Positions 48,161 to 60,173 of a stretch of 64,000 bases of DNA are shown piece after piece (the stretch's first letter is position 1; the number at the start of each line of letters is the position of its first letter). The DNA is taken from assembly GCA_011109175.1 (NCBI GenBank), contig RDEW01000006.1, positions 185,989 through 249,988 on the forward strand, read 5' to 3'. The position numbers and the translations under genes are program-made. The DNA is from Dicyema japonicum (taxonomy: Eukaryota > Dicyemida > Rhombozoa > Dicyemidae). The notes beneath the pieces were generated by a model, which had not been told where the DNA came from, searched no databases, and saw nothing but the letters and a program-made list of their open reading frames with translations.

Positions 48161-49435
48161 AGAGACTTTCCAATATCAAGGAGATGAAATTTGCCAGTCA
48201 TACTTAACATTTTTATGATTTGATCGACATTTGTATTCGTTCGTATGTAATCGTGATTTTTAAGGTCTTCCTTATCTTTTCTGTCGAGAGTGCATTCCGA
48301 GACATCCATTATCGGGGGAGTGCTATCTCTCAGCTCGTTTCAATTCAACCTTCGAATTTTTTGTTGATATGTGGTCATGCATCATTTTTATTTTTGATTT
48401 ATTGTGAGGAAGCTGGGGGATTTCCGCCGTATAATAGGAACGATTTTTCTGATATTTTTTGAATGAATAAAATAGTAGCAAGGGTGGCCTGGATCTGTGA
48501 TTTCATTCAACATTGTAGGTTCCTCATGCATAGATGGTCCTCCATTTGGGAAACGATGGATTCGCCACGGAGATGGTCAGACGGGGTGTGCATGTTGAAT
48601 CCGATATTTGTTTGCGTAACTCCATTTTGAACCGAAGTTTTTGGAGGTTGCTAGATGCAATGGAGGTTATCCAGGAGGGGATTGCAAGGTCAAGGTTGTC
48701 ATGATCAATTATTTATGTGAGTTTCCTTATCTTAGCCAAAAATAGCTTTAGCCACCGCACGGAAAGCGTTTAATTTCCTTTTTTGGCATTGCGACCACGT
48801 GGTCCACATAGGATGAAAATGTCAGGAAATGGTCGTAAATGACCCCGAGTCACAGTCACATAAGGTCTTTGTTGGACTTTAAGATCGGATTATTATCGAT
48901 TGCCTTTAAAGTATAAGTACAAATCCCAATTTTAAGGACTCCTGGAAGATGCCCGTGAAATTCTGCAATCCAAATGCCACACGATTTATTTTCTGTCTGC
49001 GGTGATCATGCATTTGTTGGAGTGCTTAAATCGATCTGAAATCATTCACTGTTTGATTTCGTGTTGGTATTTGGTCCACATTCACATTTGTAATTGATGA
49101 AAGTCTATTTAGCTGATTTTATGAAATTATTGATCCTCAACAGTTCATGTTTTTGGTCAGAAGGAAAGGTCATAGAAAACCCACCAGGACATCCGGAGAG
49201 GAATATTAGGGAGCAAAGTGACAGTTGGGTAATACATTTGAGTCATCAGACCGTAAATGGAATACTTTCATTGGAAGACGTATTAGTCGAATAGAATACT
49301 CTCAGTAGATATATCCCCGAATTTATAAAAAATATTATCAATCATTCACCAAATTGTAAATCCAGGTAGCAGTGACTTGAGGATTGCCTAATGATATACG
49401 TCCCATGTATGCTCATATTATATAAATTGGTTACA
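48161..49435. other. Interval without a recognised gene
   Basis: Open frames exist (48220-48462 plus, 49094-49294 plus) but show no family motif. A CACGTG site lies at 48798. This sequence may include the upstream part of the RT fragment that starts at 49.44 kb. Confidence 0.2.
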
Positions 49436-49439
49436 TAAT

Positions 49440-49790
49440 GTGTCTACTCAAAACTTACTGATTATTTGGAAGTGTTTGACATTATTTCTGACAATCAATT
49501 GGAGGAGAAGAGGAGTGTTAAAGGGGGACGGAGAGAGCTTTGATAAACCAGTGCATAAACAATGATTATGGAAACAAACTATTCGCTTCTTGGATTGATG
49601 TAGTGAAGGCGTACGACTCTGTAGACAATGGCGTTGTTCTCTCATGTTTTTGACTCTTCAAGCCTCCCAAAAGATTGGAAAATTTGTGAAGAGCCTGATA
49701 ACCCAATAAAAAGTTATTTTAAATTTCAACAGGGAAAGGATTAAAATGATTAAATTGAACCGTTGTATTTTGAAAGGAGATTCGTTGTCT
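49440..49790 (+). pseudogene. Non-LTR RT fragment, motif A region
   Basis: NQCINNDYGNKLFASWIDVV followed by KAYDSVDN is a typical RT motif A. A preceding frame (DIISDNQLEEKRSVKGG) matches the region before it in the same RT group as the 53-54 kb fragment. Stops and frameshifts follow. No ends are identified. Confidence 0.5.
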
Positions 49791-49803
49791 GGATCCTATA
49801 AGC

Positions 49804-49906
49804 CAGGCATGTCAAACGCATAAAGCTCCAGAGGCCGCATAAGATAATTTGAATATACAAGCGGGAAAACTAACAAATTTGAAAACAGCGTAATCTTATT
49901 GAAGTG
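49804..49906. mobile_element. hAT-like terminus of the CAGGCATG family
   Basis: It starts CAGGCATGTCAAACGCATAA, followed by AAGCTCCAGAGGCCGCATAA. The terminal part is the inverse of bases 1-47 of the window. The copy breaks off where the RTE-like LINE tail begins at about 49907, so only one end survives. Confidence 0.5.
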
Positions 49907-50735
49907 TAATTATTATTATAGGCACGTACGCGAAGCCAAGATCATGACGAAGCATTGCAACACGAAAAGTTAACAATCTAATTAACATCGCCCATCCTTT
50001 TCGATTTGTTGCCATGTTCCGTAGCATATCTAGATCATACCCATCTTAAGGCACTTTCAATCCTCCTGAGATCTTCATCTAGAATAACCGGCAGTGTTGT
50101 CCTCGGAAAAGCTTCTAAGACAAAATACTCCTCCATTGCTATTTGGCAGGGGTCCCCATATCGTGGCGGATTATGTGTCCAAAGAGCCTCCATCTTGAAT
50201 CAGTAATATCACATGATATTGGCTTAGTTCCAGTTCTCTTATATAAGATTTTGGACGGCATTTTGAGAAAACTTCGGGAAGAAAAGAGTGCTCGGTGATG
50301 ATTTCTGTGAAACGAATTCAACTTTTAGAGTTCCTGCCCTGTACATACCCATGTACCGGCATTATGTAATAGGTTTGGCCTCACTAGGGCATTGTATAGT
50401 CTCATTCGAGTTTTATGGTCAAGCCCATTGTGCAGAAGTCAGGTCTTCTTTGTTATTCGAAATTAAGTCCACGTCATCTGCATATGCTCGTTCCTTCTCC
50501 GATATGAGGCTTCAAGTCTCGTAGAGTTGCCTCCAGATAAATAATAATCAAAATTGGGGATAATGGATCTCCTTGAGGGGCACCAATTGTCGTTTCAAAT
50601 GTCCTCGATAAAGCTTTCTCAGTCTTGACCATCCTAATCGTTGAGCCCTCCAAGAAGTGCTCAAGTATTTGCAGCAGCTTGTCCCTGTTGACGGAATCAA
50701 AGGCCTTTGACATATCAATCCCCAGAATGGTTGTC
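49907..50735 (-). pseudogene. RTE-like LINE, 5'-truncated 3' half
   Basis: Minus strand: MSKAFDSVNRDKLLQILEHF (motif A), ETTIGAPQGDPLSP (motif B), a short frame equivalent to YADD now reading YADDVDLI-like after a shift near 50480, then SRWRLFGHIIRHDMGTPAK and a DLDMLRNMATNRKGWAML tail. The 3' end has (AAT)n near 49910-49920. It is the same family as 30.0-33.0 kb. Confidence 0.7.
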
Positions 50736-51996
50736 GTTATTCAAAAATAAATTATTTATGCAATGGTGAGTTACACTAACTGCAATAGAGAGGGAACCCT
50801 TAGCCAATGTTGAGAATGATCCTGTAGTTTCTCTAATTTCTTCAATAAGAAAGTACAGTATTTTTGAAGGAAAGAAAAAACAATTATGAATTACATTTTA
50901 TTTTAATAATCTTAAATACTTTTTTTTGTTCATTTAAGGTAATTTAAGAATTCTTTGTTCATTGTTCTTCAAAATTATTGACTTTTTTAATTGGCCACAA
51001 AATTCTAAGGAACCAAAAATGGCGTGTATTATTATTAACGAGCGTGCACTGTTTTTGTAAAACTATTGGAATTATTAATGTGGAGTCATTTGAATGTGCA
51101 CTAATCGATACAGCCATCCGTGGTTTATTGAGTGTACATCTGAAACCTACATGGAAACAGAGATCATATTTACCGCGCAACTATCTTGGAAAGGGTTGCG
51201 TTTAATCACTTCTTTGAGCGGATGTCGTTCGGTTACTCGTACAATCTGAAGCTCAGTAGTACTGTCTGCACAAGTTGGGCAATTCTTCAGGCCAAACTAT
51301 AGAGAAAGCACTTATCGAAGATTTTTCGCGGCATAGATAATCTGTGTGATACTTCGGCCTTATTCTGCACTACAGAAAGGAAACTTGATGAATCAGATTG
51401 ACGAAGAATTTGCATTCCTTGATATACAAGAATTTATCGAAAGATTGTGTTTGCACAAATAGTTGTTCTCATTGGCTTTTGAGAGGAAATAGTAAGGTTG
51501 GAGGCTCTGTTTTGTTTGATTCAGGACCACTGTTTTTTGGAGGAACAAAAGATTTGCAATATTTGTGGGAAGTGGAAGAAAACTGTTATCACTGTGCCAT
51601 ATGCGAACAATGATGCATTAAGGTCATGTGAGAAGGCATAATGAAGTAGTACAGACCGTCCACTTTCACTTTTGTTCAACATTTGGTCTGAAGAAGAGAG
51701 GAAATTGAAGACTCATCCAGTCCGTTGCTAAGGGCTACACCTTTATAAAAACAGACATAGTCATTGAGAATAAACCAGTCTGTTGTCTGATGTTAAGCTT
51801 AATGAAAAAATAAGGATATTTATTCTCGATTGGACAGAGACTTCAAGAGGATTTGCTTGTTTGGAAACAGTGTATGAGGACAATAATCAAATTGATCCAT
51901 AATTGCCAGAAATAAATAAATACTTTAAAATAGTTAATCGACTTAATTTTTTAATTAATTAAAAATTAAATTAATAAATAATTTTAGTCCGTGTTA
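50736..51996. other. Interval with decayed repeat and unassigned frames
   Basis: The segment 51462-51598 is the second copy of the repeat at 797-930. Plus frames 50978-51205 and 51398-51613 (CSHWLLRGNSKVGGSVLF, then a CHC pair) look like pieces of a transposase-like protein with a Cys-rich N-terminus. The family is not recognised. The last 150 bp are AT-rich and form the URM1 upstream region. Confidence 0.25.
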
Positions 51997-52288
51997 ATGA
52001 AATTTGTTGTTGAATTTGCTGGTGGTGTTGAGTTGTTTTGATGGCAAACAAAAGCATGAATTAGAGATAACAGAAAATGGTAAAAAAGTGACAATTGGTT
52101 ATATAGTTGATTGGTTATTAAATAACCTTCTCACTGGAGATCCCAAGTTCTTTTACCACGATGGGTCAATTCGGCCAGGAATAATAGTAATGGTTAATGA
52201 GGTCGACTGGGAGTTGTGTGGTTATATGGAGTGCCAGATTGAGGAGGGAGACCATATTATATTCATTTCTACTCTTCATGGGGGATAA
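51997..52288 (+). CDS. URM1: Ubiquitin-related modifier 1
   Basis: URM1 is a beta-grasp sulfur carrier. Its C-terminal glycine is thiocarboxylated by the MOCS3/UBA4 enzyme to feed tRNA wobble-uridine thiolation, and it can also be conjugated to proteins. Diagnostic parts here are MKFVVEFAGGVELLF at the start, GSIRPGIIVMVNEVDWEL in the middle, and the terminal FISTLHGG-stop with the essential Gly-Gly. The length is 96 residues after allowing for one extra T in the run near 52039, against about 101 in human. No intron is seen. The ATG at 51997 is chosen because it restores the N-terminal beta strand. It lies between transposon fragments. Confidence 0.92.
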
Positions 52289-52429
52289 TTTACTTAATTA
52301 TATCTTTTTATAATCTAATTTCAGAGTTACTTTTAAATAATTTAATTTACGATCATTATGTAGGAGTCCTATTTCTTGACACATACTTGGACGTCTAGTA
52401 TGATCTACCAAATGAACATGGCCGACCAT
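52289..52429. other. URM1 downstream region
   Basis: AT-rich sequence with no recognisable feature before the LINE fragment starts. Confidence 0.3.
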
Positions 52430-52960
52430 TATTACCACCAACTAATGAAACTGATAACTCTAAAACTTTGCTAACTATAAACGAGGTAAATGAGCTTCTT
52501 GATTTCACGTGATATATGGTAGCCCGGTCATTCATCTCTCCACCTCCCATGCCATCGTCCTCATTAACAAAAAATTCAGTGACCACACCAAATTAGGCCC
52601 TGATGGTCTTTCCATATACCACCTTAAAAATATTGGTCCTAACTATTTTTATGCCTTAATCAATCTGATCGAATACTCCATTAACCGTAGGTCGGTCCCA
52701 ATACTTTGGAAAACCAGTCATCCTTATCTCCAAGTTAAACACCACACTTTCCATGCCTTATCCTCTGTTTGTTTCCATCCTGTCAATTTTTTTAGAAAAT
52801 TGTAGAACGAGTTGAATTTCATAAAACCACACCTACCGTTTAGTGAATTCTGACCCGAGTTCCGTTCTTCCCATCCAACATAACCCAATTCATCACTGAG
52901 GGTTTTAACAGTCAACCTTTAGAACAAACAGTGTCTAAAATGCTATCAAAAAAACGTTAA
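52430..52960 (+). pseudogene. Jockey/CR1-group LINE RT, N-terminal fragment
   Basis: DHTKLGPDGLSIYHLKNIGP followed by YSINRRSVPILWKTS is the 'K..GPDGIP..LLK...N..P..WK' start of the RT. A later frame has the HLPF.EF.PEFRSSH and FITEGFN-like block that precedes motif A at 59.5 kb. About 60 codons between the two are lost or garbled. Confidence 0.6.
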
Positions 52961-53199
52961 CCTTGTTACTTTCTTACAGGCCGATTTGGCTTGACACTCT
53001 TGTGGTGATATTGTAGTAGCTTCATGCAACCAACAGCCAAATTGTCTCAGGTCAACGCAGAACAAACTCTCATCCAAAATAATACTCATTTCCACGTCTT
53101 TAAATATCCACAAATACTCGTTTGATAGTCGATACTTTGAAAACACGTCTCAAACGTAAAAATCAAAAAAAGGCAACTTGATCCTAACTGTGGTGGATA

Positions 53200-54180
53200 C
53201 ATCTTTTGGCCAGAGCAGTATGAGTGCCTTTTTCAAGAAATAATTTGATATCACACGGATCCTGTTTAATTTTGATTGAATCTATAAATTTTAATGCATC
53301 CATAATGTTATCTCGGCATTGTCTCATTTCCAGAAAATTGGATGGTAGGCAAAAATCAAATCTGTCAATTTTTGGTTAAATTGTATTAAGCTTGTGCGTT
53401 TTCAACATTTTTCCATCATCTGAAAGAGTTTATGCAATAAGTACATATTGCTGACGATGACCTGTTCTGCCTTGGCTATTCTTCGCGTTCCAGTGATTAT
53501 CGCTCATCAAGTCGTATGACTCAATATAATCTGATAATTTTTTGTTAACACACTTTTTCGATGGTTTATACAGATTAGCATACAAGTAAACGCCTTAACT
53601 TTTTGGGTGACACACATACATCCACTTTTGGAATAAGATTCGTAATCCCAGTATAGAACCAATCAAAGGCGTATATTCATCGTTCATAATCTTTTTAATC
53701 TCCTCACAAAGATATCCATGAACCGAAGTTAAGTTCTTGATAAAAAAAGTTATAGACTCCATCACAACCAGATGCCTGCCAATTTAGAACCATCTTGATA
53801 GTCTCGGTGATTTCCTCCTCAGTTAATTTAGCAAAAGAGATCTTTGATCCAGTCACTCTTTTGATAATAAAGAAATTGCTCTTCTTTCGCTCTTCCTTAT
53901 TCCAAATACTACTCCAAAATGGAAGACATTCCACCTCATTGAAATTGATGACCTCCTTCTTATTATCTCCATTTATATTTCTATAAAATCGCCTTCTATT
54001 CAAAGCATCAGTTGGCACTTCTATACCTCTTTCTCGATTCGAAACTCGCAACTTCTCAACAATCTTTATTTGAAGTATTGCGTAAAGTTCATGATTGTCA
54101 AAATCTTGGAGAAGCTTCTGTAAACACAAAAGAAATTCTTCCTAATAATCAGTTCCAGCATGAATTTAAAAACGGTCTAT
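53200..54180 (-). pseudogene. Non-LTR retroelement RT fragment
   Basis: Minus frame 53704-54129 contains RRRFYRNINGDNKKEVINF, FWSSIWNKEER and KLTEEEITETIKMVLNWQAS followed by GCDGVYNFFYQEL. This is the start of an RT of the 'NWKAPGxDGVQxFW' group. Downstream minus frames give EEIKKIMNDEYTPLI and, much later, KRCIHHS. Numerous stops are present. It may be the same family as the 0.4 kb and 49.4 kb fragments. Confidence 0.55.
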
Positions 54181-54427
54181 CAATCACGAGTCATCTCATA
54201 TCTGGGTGATTTCATTTGCTTTGGCTTCCCCCAAATTCCAGACATCAGAAGACCGTGTCATGTTCCATTGAAATTGCAAAGCTCTCTGCTCTGTTCCTAG
54301 AAGAATCTTTTTGAAAAATTTTTCGGACGGACATTCCTGGGAATTTAAAACTCTGACTGGCTAACTTTTTTGTAACGGGAGAGGACGAGTCTGCCTTGGG
54401 GCTTTCGATCAGTCTCCCGGGTATTTT

Positions 54428-54535
54428 CTAATGTAGCCCATAGTTCACTACTATTCCCACTACTTGCGAGTTAAAGGTTGAACTAATTTTTCCTGAGGTG
54501 TTGCTTTGGATTAGGGCATAGAGTATTGCGTATTT
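54428..54535. other. Left flank of hAT insertion
   Basis: The sequence up to GCGTATTT at 54528-54535 continues on the other side of the hAT at 55328, but I see no recognisable coding function on either side. Confidence 0.25.
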
Positions 54536-55319
54536 CAGGGGTGCCCAACCGGTCGATCGCGGCGGGTTTATTAGTCGATCGCAATCGATTAATTTTTTAA
54601 ACGATGCGATTGATATTGCGAAACTTTGTGTATTTTCCCGTTTAATTTTCAATGATTTAACTGTCAAGGAAGAATTATTTGCTATTATGACAGTTCAAAA
54701 GTTTTTGTATAATTCTTTTAACGAGTTTTTGTTATTATTCGTTTTGTTGCCGTTAATGAAAAAAACTTGTACCCATAACAAAAGATAGTGCGCCTGAAAT
54801 GATTGGAAATCAAAATGGATTTTTTGAATTTTGTCCAAAAGACGTTCATCTCCCGAATTTTTTCGCATATCATTGCATCATTCAATTTTCAAAAGAAAAC
54901 AATAAAGATTAATCCATAAAAATCTCCCATTTTGATTGATGCGTATCAACGAATTATTTCGTGCTTCGGAAGCACGTATTTATCCGAAACATCATTTTCA
55001 AACATGAAGATGAAAAAATCTCAATGCAGGACCCGTTTAACAGATGACCACCTTGGGGATTGCATAGCAATATGATCATATGAGCCAGAATTCGAAATAA
55101 TTGCAGGAGAATTAAAATTCAAAAGATCGCTTTAAAATGTTTTTATGAAATAAAAATTCTCTCCCTTTTTTACGTTTTTATTTCTTGTTCTCTTGTTTTG
55201 ATAAACAATATTTAATATTAAAAAATTGTTATTAAAATACAAAAAAGTGTATATAATTCGATCGCCAGAAAATCGCTATATAAAAGTAGCTCGCGATCGA
55301 AAAAGGTTGGCCACTCCTG
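54536..55319 (+). mobile_element. Short hAT transposon retaining the transposase C-terminus
   Basis: The ends CAGGGGTGCCCAACCGGTCG and ...GGTTGGCCACTCCTG are hAT-type. It is flanked by an exact 8-bp TSD, GCGTATTT (54528-54535 and 55320-55327). The 784-bp body includes a decayed C-terminal dimerisation segment: CFGSTYLSETSFSNMKMKKS followed by RTRLTDDHLGDC near 54970-55060. The BED finger and catalytic core are missing, so it is an internal-deletion derivative. Confidence 0.9.
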
Positions 55320-55429
55320 GCGTATTTCTTCGTCAAACTGATTTTTCCCGTTCATTTCACGAGCCGTTTGAATTTGCTCAAGCTGTTGTTAAGTTTAGTA
55401 AGTTTGCTTTTCATTGATTTTCCCAATTA

Positions 55430-56480
55430 CTTTTAGTGTTTTTCTTATTGGGAGAAATAACATGGGGCTTCAGACCTGGAAAATCCTGTACGGACTGCAT
55501 CTACCAGATTCACTCAACGGTATTGAGAGGTCTGGAATTCAAGAGACAAGTCAACCTAGTATGTTTGGATCTGTCTAAAGCTTTTGATAGCGTGTGGCAT
55601 GAAGCCCTCCTATCAAGGCTAGCAGCTGCGAATATCCATAAGAAACACTTCATATGGATAAAGAACTTTCTAACGGAACGAACTTCCCGAATACGTGTCG
55701 GACCATAAATGTCAAGAGATATTAGATTGAAGAGGGGAGTTCCACAGGGCTCTATCTTGAGCCCGCTGTAGTTCAATGTATTCTTGTCAGACTTCCCAGT
55801 TCCACCAGATATGAACACCAAGATGTTGGTATACGCGGATGACATTCTATTCATGGACACTTCTGGAAAATCCACTTTATCGGAAAATAGAATTAGGCTA
55901 TTTGTTGATCAAGTTCAGGACTGGTGCTCCAAGAGAGGGATGACACTCTCTACCGAGAAATCGAGCCATATGAGAGTCAGTCGCCTACGGAGGCATCGTG
56001 TACAGCCTTATTCACTTGGCATCCCAAAAGTGAATTCACTTCGCTACCTCAAGATAGCCATCGATGGAGAAGGTTCCTTCATGGATGATATCAAACGAAG
56101 AAGGAAGAAAGCGCTACAAGCGCTTTTCTGCACAAGGAGACCTTCCTGTTTGTTTTCACGAGAGTTATTCTGCCGGAACAATTGTATGGATGCGAAGCAT
56201 GGCTTTTCTCACGCCATAGAGATAGAATTATACTACTTATGGAAAAATCAAGAAGGTCAGCAATAAAGCTGGCCATGAAAAAAGACTATTCAACACCCTC
56301 AGTATAGAAGATAAAATTCTTACTCCGGTGAGATACATTGTGGAGAACAGGATCAATGGGATTCACCGATAGGATAAAAAGAAAGTGAACTTTGTCAACT
56401 AGACATTGCAGAGAGAAGATGTTCTTTAACGTCAGTGTTGACAACTTCTTGCGTTTTGGGCAAGTCATCGACCACATTCC
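55430..56480 (+). pseudogene. Jockey/R1-group LINE RT
   Basis: In one reading frame: WGFRPGKSCTDCIYQIHST, VCLDLSKAFDSVWHEALL (motif A), KRGVPQGSILSPL-FNVFLSD (motif B, one stop), MLVYADDILFMDTSG (YADD), then DWCSKRGMTLSTEKS and GIPKVNSLRYLKIAIDGEGS. Two in-frame stops (TAA near 55706, TAG near 55770) fall within an otherwise open frame of about 270 codons. The C-terminal part decays after 56270. No tail or TSD is identified. Confidence 0.75.
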
Positions 56481-56705
56481 CTACGATCCTTTTGTTTTTT
56501 ATTTTACTAAATTTCGTAGATAAATAGAATGAAACATACTTTTTTATTTTCTTACAAGAAACCACCATGTCCACAACAACAAGAAATTTAAATTAAATAA
56601 TAAATATAACTAAAACAATATAAATAAAATATGACCTAACAAACGAAATATGACCTATAAGACCTAATAATGTATTTTTCAAATTAATAAAATCGCTACT
56701 GATTT

Positions 56706-56894
56706 ACTCCTGTTGCGACCGAATCATCGGGAGCCGTTGGTCCAATGACGGCTGAGTTCTTGCGAGAACTCGGAGGATTGCTTGCCAGAAAGAAAAGGGA
56801 TCAACGAGAAAGGATATAGCTAAGACAAAAGATTGGAATAGCCATACTCCGAGGGAACTCGTTCGCAGTCCACGCAGCAGGCTTCCTCAACTGA
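56706..56894 (+). pseudogene. C-terminal fragment of a REL-nuclease LINE (second subfamily)
   Basis: ESSGAVGPMTAEFLRELGGL, a stop, then GIAILRGNSFAVHAAGFLN and a TGA. This corresponds to the very end of the 14.6-17.5 kb protein (LAILRGNSHAEGGNYLTS) and, in its VGPM block, is closer to the wider animal family. A short A/T-rich tail follows. The fragment is severely 5'-truncated. Confidence 0.65.
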
Positions 56895-57779
56895 CATTTG
56901 TTTAATTGTTAAAAAATTATTTTGTTTTAAAAAATAAAAATAAATTAAATAATGATTCCCTTTTGCTAATTTGGGAATTTGAAACACCTGGGTATTTCAG
57001 ATTTTGAAATCATAACTGGCTTTAATTTGTGAATTCCATTCAAATTTGTAAATAACATAATTGAAACCCGATCTTTGAAATTTTTATATTTGCATATGCT
57101 TTGGACGGAATCAGTATATTATAATGTCCTGTCTCGTCCATATTTTAAATTTCGTCTTGTTTATAGTGTTTTGAAATTTCTTCAGTGATCTACAAATCCT
57201 TCTAGGTCAGGATTTTGTCAGTTATCATGTTCCCGTGTAATTTATGCACTTGAAAACCAAGCTTAGTATCAAGTTAAGTAAATTTTAACGATCTGCATGT
57301 CTTTGTAGAAAGGAATATAATTTTTAGATGTTTTTAATGTGGCCTCTAGACAATTAAGGAATATTATTCACTATTTTTCTTAATTTCGAATATTAAATAA
57401 AATAGAAAATCTGTGAGCGATTGTTTGGCACGGTGTAGTATTATTATCGTCTTAATATCTCAAAATTTAGAGTTTTTGGAAGCAATTAAGCCTTGACGAG
57501 AAGCTTTCGAACACATGGTAAAATTTTTAGTTTAAAATTTTAATTTTTAATAAAATAATTGAAAAAGATTAGTAAAAATAAATTTTATGTTTTTTGATAA
57601 TGTGTGGCCAATTTGAGAATTGGCCAATTTCTTAGAAAATTAGCTTTTTGAATCCCTGAAGTGAACCTTTAGCCATAAATTGGCCAATTTAAGAATTGAA
57701 ATTAAGGTTGGCCAATTAGAGGGATTTCACTGTATTTATAAAAAAAATCATTAATATGATCAATAAAGTAATATATGAC
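56895..57779. other. AT-rich interval without a recognised gene
   Basis: Only AT-rich sequence. TTGGCCAATTT-like segments recur at 57606, 57622, 57671 and 57708 and may be the decayed end of another element. Confidence 0.3.
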
Positions 57780-58345
57780 TAGGGCGATTTTTTTGACTTT
57801 ATAAATGCGAAATTTCGAGCTAAAAATTGACGTTTTAGACTTTAAAAATTCAAAATTTTGACAATTTTTGACTCTGAAAAATTTATCTAAAAATTTTTTT
57901 AGTATGAAAAAACTAATCTACACTCTATTAAAATATAGAATAATGTAATTAAAAACGTTTAAGGTTAAAATTTCAGTCTTTATGTAATAACTTTAGCAAT
58001 AAAAAAATTTTTTTTGAATAAATAGGATATCTTTCAAATAGTCGTATATGCATGGAGAAAAATGTTGTTTTTCCATTTTTAATAGAAAAAACTTATTAAC
58101 AGAATATCTAGATTTCAAATAGTTCGTAATTCAGCATAAATCGTTACAGAATAAATTTTTTGAATATGCTAGTGCGTTTTTATGGGTGAAGAAGGTATTT
58201 CTGTCATCTTTATCAAATTATAAACCAATATTTACATAATATAGTCGACGTTTGCTCCGTAGTTCTTTTTAATATATTACTTCCAGCATCTTTCTTGAAA
58301 AATCAATTTCCATCAAAATTATTGTTATTTTTACTTCAATAAAAT

Positions 58346-58509
58346 TTTTACAATAATTTTCAACAATTTCAAGACATTTTCCCCTTCTGATGAGAATTAT
58401 TTAGGGTAGATAGCCAATTTCAATATNATTTTACAATAATTTTCAACAATTTCAAGACATTTTCCCCTTCTGATGAGAATTATTTAGGGTAGATAGCCAA
58501 TTTCAATAT
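58346..58509. repeat. 81-bp duplication flanking a single N (assembly join)
   Basis: 58346-58426 and 58429-58509 are identical 81-bp copies, separated by the single N at 58427 and one A. An exact repeat meeting at an N is what results when two overlapping contig ends are joined without merging. Confidence 0.85.
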
Positions 58510-58982
58510 TATTTTATGTTTTATGTAAGAAATTTATTTGTGTGTTCATATTTATTTCGATTCCACAGATCAAACCAATTTTTTCCAACTCTATAATAAA
58601 TACATGTAAAATGCTCAAAAATAGACACAAGTTACTTTGTTAGTTACTTTTGGCATAAATTTTCTACACTTTTGCAAAGAAAAAAGTAAAACAATATCCA
58701 ATGCCCTCAAACAAGTTTGTAAACTTTAATGTTCAGCTTATGAAAAGAATAAGCATTAGTGACCTCATTGTGCTTAGAATCCGTAGATGGAATGAGAAAA
58801 TCAGATATTTTTACAGTAGCACCTGTAAATAGTAATAAAAATGATAAACCTGTTAGTTTGAAATGTTTTTGAAAAAATTAAAAAGCTATTGTTAGAATTT
58901 GATTTGATGGAAAAATCACCAGGATATTTTTGTTACAACAGTCTTAACCTTTTCCTGATTGAATGCAGCATGATAGTTGATG

Positions 58983-60173
58983 AACTTATCAGATGAATCA
59001 GAATCTTTTTCTGCTCCAAATACTGTGCAAGCTAACAACCTAATGAAATATTACGCATCCATAAGTCACAAGGACTTCTCGAAATCCCATTCTTGTCACT
59101 TTCGGAATTTAGTGCCTAAACCAACTTCATGGATCAATCTGTTTACGCATGCCGAGGTCACACAGGCTATAAGATCGATGAAGAGATCTTTTACGTGTGG
59201 ACCTGACGGCATCCCGGGAATTTTGTTAAAACACCTTGGTAATGCTGCAATCAATTCAATTACGTCAATTTTTAATTTGTCTTCTAACATGAACGTCATC
59301 CCATGCAAATGGAAAAACTCACTTATAATACCGATCCTTAAACCAGGAAAACCGAAAACCTTACCTTCTTCCTACCGTCCAATTTCATTAACGTGCGCAT
59401 TATCGCGCCTAATGGAGAAACTCGTACTCTGGAAAATTAAACCCCATTTGCCCGACTGCCACTTTCAACATGGTTTCAAATGTGAGCGTTCAACTACGAC
59501 ACATTTGACTTCACTGTCTCAATTTATATCAGAAGGGTTCAACGTACCGAAACGCCATCTACGGACAATAATGGTTTCCCTGGATATCCAGAAGGCGTTC
59601 GATTCTGTCTCGAGAATATTACTCACGAAGAAGGTTTTTGACACCACCATTCAGACGGATTTGAAAAGATGGATAGCCAATTTTCTCTCCGGAAGAAGAG
59701 GACGTGTCTGTATAGGCCACGCAAGATCGAGGTCCCGTCTCCTACCAAATGGCGTCCCTCAAGGATCGCCCCTCTCTCCGGCATTATTCAACTTGTTCCT
59801 CAACGATTTACCCTGCCCTGGAGGACCAGATTCAATGCTTCTCACTTATGCTGACGACCTAATCATCGCTAGCAGGAACAAATACGTGGGTACAGCAAAA
59901 TCAGAGCTTCAGTCACATATTGACGACCTGGGAGCCTGGTTGAAGTTGAATCGTCTCTCCGTATCCAGGGACAAATCAACATATACAATCTTCACCACGG
60001 ACAGAAAAGAAAAACATACACTTGATTTGAACATTTTTGGAGACTCCTTACCACTACAGACTCGTCCAACTATCCTGGGAGTGACATTTGACCCTTTGAT
60101 GTCATTTTCTCAACATGTGAAGAACGTTATGACAAAGGGTCTCAGGAAACTTAATATATCAAACCGCTCTTGA
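58983..60173 (+). CDS. Jockey/CR1-group reverse transcriptase
   Basis: An uninterrupted frame carries TCGPDGIPGILLKHLG, IIPILKPGKPKTLPSSYRPI followed by SLTCALSRLMEKL, a HGFKCERSTTTHL block, TIMVSLDIQKAFDSVSR (motif A), LPNGVPQGSPLSPALFNLFL (motif B), LLTYADDLIIASRNK (catalytic YADD, motif C), then LGAWLKLNRLSVSRDKSTYT and ILGVTFDPLMSFSQHV. The first few codons of the open frame belong to the TSD, so the true start is missing (5' truncation). After 60173 a frame change leads to LKPTIEYACASWAYGA and the end near 60581 (NLSILLRRTGIT). It could still encode active RT but not a complete element. Confidence 0.85.
   Translation, partial: NLSDESESFSAPNTVQANNLMKYYASISHKDFSKSHSCHFRNLVPKPTSWINLFTHAEVTQAIRSMKRSFTCGPDGIPGILLKHLGNAAINSITSIFNLSSNMNVIPCKWKNSLIIPILKPGKPKTLPSSYRPISLTCALSRLMEKLVLWKIKPHLPDCHFQHGFKCERSTTTHLTSLSQFISEGFNVPKRHLRTIMVSLDIQKAFDSVSRILLTKKVFDTTIQTDLKRWIANFLSGRRGRVCIGHARSRSRLLPNGVPQGSPLSPALFNLFLNDLPCPGGPDSMLLTYADDLIIASRNKYVGTAKSELQSHIDDLGAWLKLNRLSVSRDKSTYTIFTTDRKEKHTLDLNIFGDSLPLQTRPTILGVTFDPLMSFSQHVKNVMTKGLRKLNISNRS

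Noticed and set aside
58977-58982. ATG at 58977 as the true start of the LINE RT protein
   Set aside because: These bases belong to the 13-bp TSD; the element is 5'-truncated at 58983.
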